Positions 35,423 through 40,675 of a stretch of DNA of 40,675 bases are shown here, in pieces. The position numbers and the translations under genes were made by a program. This stretch comes from Bacteroidales bacterium. Lineage in GTDB: Bacteria > Bacteroidota > Bacteroidia > Bacteroidales > Muribaculaceae. The first letter of the stretch is position 1, and each line of letters begins with the position of its first letter. The stretch spans positions 1 through 40,675 of the forward strand of contig JAJBVL010000105.1 in the NCBI GenBank assembly GCA_020859845.1. Direction: 5' to 3'. The notes beneath the pieces were generated by a model that worked only from the letters and a program-made list of their open reading frames with translations, was not told the origin of the DNA and made no database searches.

Positions 35423-36577
35423 ATGATATTGGAAATCGCTCTCACGAATTTTTTCTCGCTAAATGAGAAAGTGACTCTGGATTTGCAGGCTGCAAATATT
35501 CAGACAAAGGAAGCACGCGCCCTTTCAGACAACACCTTTACTGTCGGAAATGAGCGTCTGTTGAAAACCGTGGCCATATATGGTGCCAACGCATCAGGCA
35601 AAAGCAACATAATAAAGGCGATCAAGGCCGCTGTTGATATGGTGTTGCAGTCGCATAACTTCAATGAAGGAGATACATTCGATTTCAAACCTTTCAAGTT
35701 TGGAAATACCGGTAAACCGAGTGAGTTTTATATCCGTTTTATAATTGACGGGATAGAACACGAGTATTCCTTTTCCTGTACCCGTGATGAAATACTGACC
35801 GAAAGCCTCTATTACTATCCGAAAGGGCGTAAAGCATTGATATTCTCCCGTGATGAGCGTAAGGAGGGAGGAAAGAAAGAAAAGTATGAATTTACCTCCG
35901 TTATCCGTCGTCCACTTGATGTAGCCAACAATACCTCGCGTAAAACTCTGTTCATCTCTCGTGCAAGCCAGATGGATCGTGACAAGGCAAAGGAAGTGTA
36001 CCGATGGTTTAACGAGCAACTTGTATTCAGTTACCGTGGCAAGACCACTGTCGCCATAGACCGTTTCCTCGGCGACAACAAAGATGCCGTTTTGCGTGTG
36101 CTGAAAGCCGCGGACAGCGACATTGTGGAATTTTCATTCAAGGACGGAGAACTGACAACATTCCATCGACGCAATCCCGAATTGCCGTTTGACTTCAACA
36201 CGGAGGAGTCCGAAGGCACGAAGATTCTTTTCAAGATAATGCTTACGGTGATGGATGTTGTACGGAACAACAAGGTGATGTTTCTCGATGAAGTTGAAAC
36301 GAGCCTGCATACCCGGTTGGTGGAGTATCTCATAAACCTGTTCCATACAAGCAAGTCCGCACAGTTGGTATTCACCACGCATAACACCCACTTGCTTGAT
36401 ATGACACGTTTCCGTAAGGATCAGATATTCTTCGTCAACAAGCGTGAGGATGGCTCGTCAGACCTATATTCTCTCTACGATTACAAGGACTTCCGCGAGA
36501 AAATGGACTTGGAGAAAGCATACCTTCAGGGGCGTTTTGATGCTGTGCCATACATCAATGAATTTGAAAACATCTGA
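35423..36577 (+). CDS. AAA-family (AAA_15/AAA_21) ATPase, RloA/AbiLi-like
   Basis: A 384-residue ABC/SMC-type ATPase. The N-terminal strand MILEIALTNFFSLNEKVTLDLQA is typical of the OLD/AAA_21 group. Walker A is GANASGKS (54-61). Walker B is VMFLDEVETSLH with Asp289 and Glu290, then the H-loop-like TTHNTHLLD. No nuclease or Toprim domain is fused to it. It is paired with an RloB gene two bases downstream. RloA/RloB pairs were first noted beside restriction systems, and the AbiL abortive-infection system has the same make-up, so I infer a phage-defence role. The setting in a tRNA island agrees with that. Confidence 0.88.
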   Translation: MILEIALTNFFSLNEKVTLDLQAANIQTKEARALSDNTFTVGNERLLKTVAIYGANASGKSNIIKAIKAAVDMVLQSHNFNEGDTFDFKPFKFGNTGKPSEFYIRFIIDGIEHEYSFSCTRDEILTESLYYYPKGRKALIFSRDERKEGGKKEKYEFTSVIRRPLDVANNTSRKTLFISRASQMDRDKAKEVYRWFNEQLVFSYRGKTTVAIDRFLGDNKDAVLRVLKAADSDIVEFSFKDGELTTFHRRNPELPFDFNTEESEGTKILFKIMLTVMDVVRNNKVMFLDEVETSLHTRLVEYLINLFHTSKSAQLVFTTHNTHLLDMTRFRKDQIFFVNKREDGSSDLYSLYDYKDFREKMDLEKAYLQGRFDAVPYINEFENI

Positions 36578-36579
36578 CT

Positions 36580-37131
36580 ATGGCACGGAAAATGAAACAG
36601 CCGAAAGGCAAGAAAATGAAGCCGACATTTTTCGTGTTCTGCGAAGGCAAGACCGAAGCCGCATATGTGGACTTGTTGCGACGCAGTTTCCGTGTGCCTA
36701 TGGAGATAATCGCCCGTGTCAGCGACTCAAACATTTCTCAACCATACATCGACCGAAGCAAACGGGAGAAATTCACTACCATTGATGACAAGACCTTCCT
36801 GATGTTCGATCTTGACGTACCGGGTATGATTGAACGCCTCCGAAAGATTAAAGATGTGGTTTTATTGCTTTCCAACCCTTGTGTTGAGTATTGGTTCCTG
36901 CTTCATTATAAAGATATATGCTGTGAGCTGTCCTCAGCTGAATGTGTCGCAAGATTGAAAAAACAAGATGATGATTATACCAAAGGAACATTTTCCAATG
37001 AGATGAAAAAGGTGCTGGTCGAGAGTATTGAGATTGCCACAAAAAGAGCGGTGGCAAAGGAGGCATATTCAAATCCGTCGTCAACCGTCCACTTGCTCAC
37101 AAATGAGATACTGAAAAATATGAGGGAGTAA
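36580..37131 (+). CDS. RloB-like protein (AbiLii-like partner of the AAA ATPase)
   Basis: A 183-residue protein of the RloB family, which has a Toprim-like core. Visible features are FFVFCEGKTEAAYVDLLRR with Glu22, the acidic FLMFDLDVPG with Asp77 and Asp79, and the family hallmark SNPCVEYWFLLHY (98-110). These acidic residues would bind metal for a nuclease-like activity; this is inferred from the fold. The start is two bases after the ATPase stop, so the two are co-translated and probably form a complex. The N-terminus is Lys-rich (about 13 residues). Length is somewhat short of typical RloB but the core motifs are all there. Confidence 0.88.
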   Translation: MARKMKQPKGKKMKPTFFVFCEGKTEAAYVDLLRRSFRVPMEIIARVSDSNISQPYIDRSKREKFTTIDDKTFLMFDLDVPGMIERLRKIKDVVLLLSNPCVEYWFLLHYKDICCELSSAECVARLKKQDDDYTKGTFSNEMKKVLVESIEIATKRAVAKEAYSNPSSTVHLLTNEILKNMRE

Positions 37132-37204
37132 TGATTTCGGAAAAACGACGAAATAAATAGGCTTAATTAATACTCTAAATTGCCGAAAATCAGAGGATTA
37201 TTTG

Positions 37205-37212
37205 TATCTTTG
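37205..37212 (+). promoter_or_regulatory. Orphan promoter at the right end of the island
   Basis: TATCTTTG (exact TAnnTTTG) with ATTG about 22 bases upstream. Downstream there are only ~170 bases up to the terminator at 37385 and no convincing ORF. It may be the promoter of a lost integrase or of a small RNA. Apart from this, the gap 37132-37386 contains attR and the terminator. Confidence 0.45.
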
Positions 37213-37328
37213 CAGTGTAATCGAAGAAGAACATTGAAATATCGGGGTGTACAAAAAGGGAGCAGCCTTGATTATTCAGAGAGTTAACTCATTGATAAAC
37301 ACGATACAAGATGCCTGATAGATATATT

Positions 37329-37341
37329 CCAGGCGGATCAC
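37329..37341 (+). repeat. Right attachment site (attR)
   Basis: Exact 13-base copy of the tRNA-Lys 3' end (CCAGGCGGATCAC), with unrelated sequence on both sides. Confidence 0.75.
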
Positions 37342-37346
37342 TAATG

Positions 37347-37385
37347 AAAAAGCCAATTCGCAAGGAAGCAGCGAGTTGGCTTTTT
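37347..37385. terminator. Strong hairpin terminator beyond attR (probable original tRNA-Lys terminator)
   Basis: AAAAAGCCAATTCGC (37347-37361) pairs with GCGAGTTGGCTTTTT (37371-37385) with one G-T pair and a 9-base loop. The T and A tracts let it act in both directions, so it can also end the convergent gene at 37387. Confidence 0.85.
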
Positions 37386-37386
37386 G

Positions 37387-38058
37387 TTATCTTAGGAAGG
37401 CGATGGCTCGGTTGATGAAGTCGAGAAAGGGCTTAGTAGAAGCAAGGTCGGAGGTGAGGCGTTTCTCCAGATTAGGTGATAGAAAATAGTCATGGCTCAC
37501 GTCCTTTGTAAGGCAAAAGTTTTTTAGTCGGAAGTATTGACTGTAGGGCTTTTCAGTGGGGAATCCTTTGGCTGGACGTTTTAATGCCTCTGAAAAATCG
37601 AGTTGCCAGCCTTCGGCTTGCTGGAGGGCCTTCATAAATTCTTTGCCTTCGTCAAGCTCTATGTCTTCGCGCAAAAGCTTCAACACTGCGGGCTCGCAAT
37701 AGTAGTTGCCGGTAGCTAAGACGCACCCATGAGGGAAGCCGTGGTCATCAGCTCCCACTTGGAAATAGTAGCCCGAAAAGCCCGACTTTTTGCCTTGAGG
37801 AGCAAGAAAAGCTCCGAAATGTTGCTTGTAGGGCGTCTTGTCGTTGGAGAAACGCGTGTCGCGATATATTCTGTAAGTGCAATCTTTTACCTGCAGGGGC
37901 CCGATTGAGGGGTCAAACTCATTTACATGGCCGATCATTCTCTCTACTAAGCCTTCAAAGAGTGCTCTTGCATGAAGATACTCATCCTTGTGGTCGTTAA
38001 ACCATGGGCGATTGTTGTTAAACTGCAGGTGCTGCAGATATGCTATAATTTCTTTCAT
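37387..38058 (-). CDS. DUF2461 family protein
   Basis: A 223-residue cytoplasmic protein of the DUF2461 (TIGR02453) family. The signature is near the N-terminus (LQFNNNRPWFNDHKDEYLHA), with YRIYRDTRFSNDKTPYK in the middle and GYYFQVGADDHGFPHGC after it. The last is a conserved strand pair that may form the active or binding face. Function is unknown. It is complete and of usual length. It is transcribed towards the island and ends at the shared terminator. Confidence 0.92.
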   Translation of the reverse strand: MKEIIAYLQHLQFNNNRPWFNDHKDEYLHARALFEGLVERMIGHVNEFDPSIGPLQVKDCTYRIYRDTRFSNDKTPYKQHFGAFLAPQGKKSGFSGYYFQVGADDHGFPHGCVLATGNYYCEPAVLKLLREDIELDEGKEFMKALQQAEGWQLDFSEALKRPAKGFPTEKPYSQYFRLKNFCLTKDVSHDYFLSPNLEKRLTSDLASTKPFLDFINRAIAFLR

Positions 38059-38182
38059 ATTGTGGCTTTATCTCTTAGATTAACGGAGCAGAAGGGCTAC
38101 AAATTTTGTTCCATCAATGAAACTTTCGATGGCTCTTGTGCTTGCCATATATAAACTTGTCACATAAACGGTAAAAAATGCT

Positions 38183-38190
38183 TATCTTTG
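38183..38190 (+). promoter_or_regulatory. -7 box of the carboxypeptidase-regulatory-like gene
   Basis: TATCTTTG lies 28 bases before the chosen ATG at 38218. It excludes the upstream in-frame ATG at 38188, which overlaps it. Confidence 0.65.
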
Positions 38191-38217
38191 TGCAAGTCTA
38201 AAAACAGATATTTTACC

Positions 38218-39450
38218 ATGAACATTAACTGTATAGCCAAGTACTCGATGGGCCTTCTGGCACTACTCTTAGCCTTACCTTTGTGGGCTGAGGGGCCTTT
38301 GCATGTGGTCGGCGGCGTAGTGCGCGACGCCAAAAGCAAAAAGCCGATTGTCAATGCCGTGGTTGCGGCTGTGGGGTCGAATATAGCTACGGTGACTAAC
38401 GATGATGGCGAGTTTGCCCTTAAATTGGTTGATGCAGATGTGGCCTTGGAGGTTTCGTGTTTAGGGTATAGAAATGCAGAGATAAACATGGCCGATGCTT
38501 CTTCCCCTCTGGTGGTTTTATTGCAACGCGCTCCTAAGCAGCTTAAAGAGGTGACAGTGTATAGTGGCGATCCTCGTGGGATTGTTGAGGCTGCTCTTCA
38601 GAAAATCCCTGAGGCTTACTCCTCGACCACCGACAGGCTGACGCTCTTTTATCGGGAGACTATCCAGAAAGGCAACCGATATATGGAGGTGGCTGAAGGC
38701 GTGATAGATGCTTTGAAATCCGATTACGGTTGTCGCACAATAGATTACGATAGAGTGCAAGTGGTGAAAGGCCGTAAACTCCTAAGCCAACGTCGGGCAG
38801 ACACTCTCTCAGTGAAGGTGGCAGGAGGCCCAATGCTGGCATTGTCGCTTGATTTCGTGAAGAATGAAGACTTTTTTCTTAGCAAGGAGGAATTGGACAA
38901 TTACCACTTTTCCTTGGCAGCGCCAGCTATGCTCAACGATCGTCAACAGTATGTGGTGGAGTTCAAGCCATGCCGCAGAGAGGAATATCCCCTTATGAAA
39001 GGCATTCTCTACATAGATGCTGAGGGGTTGACCTTTACTCGAGCTGAGTTTGAGATGGACTTGAGCGACCGCGCTTTGGCTGTGCGCTCCATCCTCTATA
39101 AGAAGCCTCGTGGGCTACGCTTCTCGCCTAAGAAGGTGGCGTTTACAGTAAGCTATCGGCAAGGTGACGATGGGCAGACTTATCTCAACTATATTCGCAA
39201 TGAGATGCGTTTCAAGTGTGATTGGAGTCGAAGGCTGTTTTCTTCCACCTATATAGCCGTGTCGGAGATGGTGGTCGTAGACCGTGAGGCCGATTGTGGA
39301 TGTTCTATTGCTGGGCGCGATGCTTTCCGCCAAAAAGAGCGATTTTCAGATGTGGTGGTTCAATACTGGGATGCCGACTTCTGGGAGCGCTACAATATCA
39401 TAGAGCCCTCGGAGTCGCTTGAAAAAGCCGTGGCGCGCCTCCTCCGCTAA
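38218..39450 (+). CDS. Exported protein with carboxypeptidase-regulatory-like domain
   Basis: A 410-residue protein with a signal peptide (MNINCIAKYSMGLLALLLALPLWA) and a carboxypeptidase-regulatory-like domain (about 27-110: GGVVRDAKSKKPIVNAVV, TVTNDDGEFALKL, VSCLGYRNAEI, VVLLQRAPKQLKEVTVYSG). This is the N-terminal extension seen in SusC-like proteins, but no plug or barrel follows. The rest has strand-rich segments (LTLFYRETIQKGNRYMEVAEG, EFEMDLSDRALAVRSILYKK) as in a Bacteroidetes family of unknown role in the periplasm or outer membrane. It is complete. A transcription terminator lies at 39573-39612. Confidence 0.82.
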   Translation: MNINCIAKYSMGLLALLLALPLWAEGPLHVVGGVVRDAKSKKPIVNAVVAAVGSNIATVTNDDGEFALKLVDADVALEVSCLGYRNAEINMADASSPLVVLLQRAPKQLKEVTVYSGDPRGIVEAALQKIPEAYSSTTDRLTLFYRETIQKGNRYMEVAEGVIDALKSDYGCRTIDYDRVQVVKGRKLLSQRRADTLSVKVAGGPMLALSLDFVKNEDFFLSKEELDNYHFSLAAPAMLNDRQQYVVEFKPCRREEYPLMKGILYIDAEGLTFTRAEFEMDLSDRALAVRSILYKKPRGLRFSPKKVAFTVSYRQGDDGQTYLNYIRNEMRFKCDWSRRLFSSTYIAVSEMVVVDREADCGCSIAGRDAFRQKERFSDVVVQYWDADFWERYNIIEPSESLEKAVARLLR

Positions 39451-39452
39451 GT

Positions 39453-39535
39453 TTATCGCAGTTTAGGAGTACCAAAAATCCCGATTTATCGCAGTTTAGA
39501 GGGGCCAAAAACGCCGATTTATCGCAGTTTAGAGG
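39453..39535 (+). repeat. Three-unit 33-bp-period direct-repeat array (array D)
   Basis: TTTATCGCAGTTTAG is repeated three times at an exact 33-base period (near 39453, 39486, 39519). Units 1 and 2 also share CCAAAAA and CCGA. On the minus strand it reads as 11-codon repeats (PLNCDKSAFLA, PLNCDKSGFLV, LLNCDK). No ATPase gene is adjacent; the array lies in a convergent gap. Confidence 0.85.
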
Positions 39536-39572
39536 AAAAAAGTTTTATGTTTATGATTCTAGAGTACTAAAG

Positions 39573-39612
39573 GACAGCCCTTTATTACTATTATGGGCAA
39601 TAAAGGGCTGTC
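39573..39612. terminator. Bidirectional terminator in a convergent gap
   Basis: GACAGCCCTTTATT (39573-39586) pairs perfectly with AATAAAGGGCTGTC (39599-39612), a 14-bp stem with a 12-base loop. T-rich sequence follows on the right. Confidence 0.8.
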
Positions 39613-39647
39613 GTTATTCTTTTTAGAGAAGAATATGCAATGAAGGA

Positions 39648-40675
39648 TTAGTCTTGGCGTTTGATATAGCCCCAGATGCCCTTTTCTATCTCTCCAAAAT
39701 TGTTGGTATGATTGGTGAACTTCCACCAAGGATTGGAATTCCCTATGAGTTGCACTATATAAAAAGTTTGCTCAATCGCTTTGCTCGAAGAAAAACCATC
39801 ATCCAAAGAGTAGGAAAGATATAGGCCTCCCTTATGGGGAGTATTATAAAGGTCAAATTCCTTGACTGTCCCTTCATAGAAGTTGTCGCTCTTGGGAGAA
39901 CGAAGATAGAGAAGCGACAAGGAGTAGTTGGTGTAGTAGTCCCTCTCTAACTTGGAAGTGCTATGAGTGACATAACGTTTCTGCTCAGGGAGAAAAGGTT
40001 TCCATTCCAGATTGACTATGGAATGAGGGGGGACAGAAATTATCCTTTGAGAATAAGTCACTGTCTGAGTAGAATTAGCGCTTGACCCTCCTACATTCAC
40101 TCCATTGGCCAGAGTCCCTACTGCGCCTCCTATTCCTAATGCCCCTGTTATAGCCCCAACGTTTACCGAACCTCCGGTAGTGTTAGTGCCACTTACAGAT
40201 GTTACAGTAGGCAGATAATAAGGTGTAGCGTTGTCGTTTTCTTTGAAGAACGTATTGCCTAAGTCAATATAAATTACCTTATCGGTAAGGTTCTTCACTA
40301 CTGGTCGGAAAGCGCTTAAACAAAAACGGTGTTCATTGGCAATCTCTTTGAGGTTCCCTTTACCATCATATTTAGCAAAGCCCCATTCATACTTTACCTC
40401 CACAAAGCCGTCGTTGAAGATTGAGGTGTCATCGAAGTTATATTGGCAAAGAAAGTATTGGGCATCTTTCTTCTTTGCTTTTGCCTCGTCATTTATAAAC
40501 TCTATCCTATCTCCATTCAGACGCTTTATGTATTCTCGGTTGAGTAGGAGGATAGAGTCTTGGTTAAGAGCATGAAATTCTACTTTTGAAGCAGCTACTT
40601 CTTGCTGGGCGGCAGATTGAAAGGTTTCTTTCTCGCCGTTCTCGTAGTTGATGGCGAGGACATCGGCTTGGGCAA
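39648..40675 (-). CDS. Partial hypothetical protein cut by the window edge (5' end missing)
   Basis: The minus-strand frame is open from the right edge of the window to the stop at 39648, about 342 codons. A GTG at 40403 is the first internal start-like codon, but the frame runs on upstream without a stop and with sensible codons (ADVLAINYENGEKETFQ near the edge, then EFHALNQDSILLLNREYIKRL). So the true start is outside the window. In the middle is a Gly/Ala/Thr-rich stretch (VGAITGALGIGGAVGTLANG) that could be a hydrophobic hairpin. It is followed by SQRIISVPPHSIVNLEWKPF, and the C-terminus has strands with aromatic residues. I do not recognise a family. AT-rich codon use suggests accessory origin. 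Confidence 0.7.
   Translation of the reverse strand, partial: AQADVLAINYENGEKETFQSAAQQEVAASKVEFHALNQDSILLLNREYIKRLNGDRIEFINDEAKAKKKDAQYFLCQYNFDDTSIFNDGFVEVKYEWGFAKYDGKGNLKEIANEHRFCLSAFRPVVKNLTDKVIYIDLGNTFFKENDNATPYYLPTVTSVSGTNTTGGSVNVGAITGALGIGGAVGTLANGVNVGGSSANSTQTVTYSQRIISVPPHSIVNLEWKPFLPEQKRYVTHSTSKLERDYYTNYSLSLLYLRSPKSDNFYEGTVKEFDLYNTPHKGGLYLSYSLDDGFSSSKAIEQTFYIVQLIGNSNPWWKFTNHTNNFGEIEKGIWGYIKRQD

Larger units (their letters stand above)
34681..37341 (+). mobile_element. Small tRNA-Lys-integrated genomic island with an AAA/RloB cargo
   Basis: The segment between the two 13-base direct repeats is about 2.65 kb. It is AT-richer than the housekeeping genes on its left. It holds a hairpin terminator, a decayed transposase, a repeat array, the AAA-ATPase/RloB pair and an orphan promoter at its right end. 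No integrase or excisionase gene is visible, so it is either a remnant, a satellite mobilised in trans, or the cargo end of a larger element that deleted. The right repeat is followed within six bases by a strong terminator that looks like the original tRNA terminator. Confidence 0.7.

Noticed and set aside
37311-37415. Small ORF starting MPDRYIPGG across attR
   Set aside because: It reads through the attachment site, the terminator stem and into the antisense end of the DUF2461 gene; most likely accidental.

Overview
The window looks like a chromosomal segment of a gut-type Bacteroidales species (Prevotellaceae or Muribaculaceae are plausible; I cannot separate them without a database). The reasons are a SusC/SusD polysaccharide utilisation locus, lipoproteins with Bacteroidetes-type signal peptides, the conserved dnaN-coaBC-recN neighbourhood, and repeated -7 boxes of the Bacteroidetes form TAnnTTTG.

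Layout. (1) 91-15414, all on +: a nearly textbook beta-mannan utilisation locus. It holds SusC, SusD, two IPT/TIG surface glycan-binding lipoproteins, two GH26 lipoprotein mannanases, a GH130 mannosyl-glucose phosphorylase, a GPH-type sugar:cation symporter and a cellobiose/mannobiose 2-epimerase, closed by a hairpin-T terminator. Together they bind and cut mannan at the surface, import oligosaccharides and convert mannobiose to mannosyl-glucose and then to mannose-1-phosphate plus glucose. (2) 15465-21000: an accessory stretch with a nested long inverted repeat, an outer-membrane beta-barrel gene broken by one in-frame stop, an AAA/DUF4143 ATPase and a small lipocalin-like protein, with short repeat arrays around them. 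(3) 21033-26644: a flavodoxin-fold oxidoreductase, a PgeF/laccase-domain protein, a cluster of palindromic REP-like repeats, a tryptophanase-family lyase and a patatin-barrel fusion. (4) 26794-34284: housekeeping genes dnaN, a dnaQ-like exonuclease, coaBC, a DUF4835 gene, recN, rlmB, then a convergent cysK. (5) 34620-37341: a tRNA-Lys(TTT) whose 3' end is repeated exactly (13 bp) 2.6 kb downstream. The two copies bracket a small island carrying a degenerate transposase and an AAA-ATPase plus RloB-like pair that resembles an abortive-infection defence system. (6) 37387-40675: a DUF2461 gene, a carboxypeptidase-regulatory-like exported protein and a gene cut by the window edge.

Two things stand out. 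One is the tRNA-Lys island: compact, without a visible integrase, carrying a replacement terminator for the tRNA while the apparent original terminator sits just beyond the far attachment site. The other is a set of five separate short arrays of direct repeats with a period of about 33 bp (11 codons), at 15431, 18881, 20777, 35242 and 39453. They have different sequences but the same architecture; two lie immediately in front of AAA ATPase genes. I know of no description of these arrays as one system.
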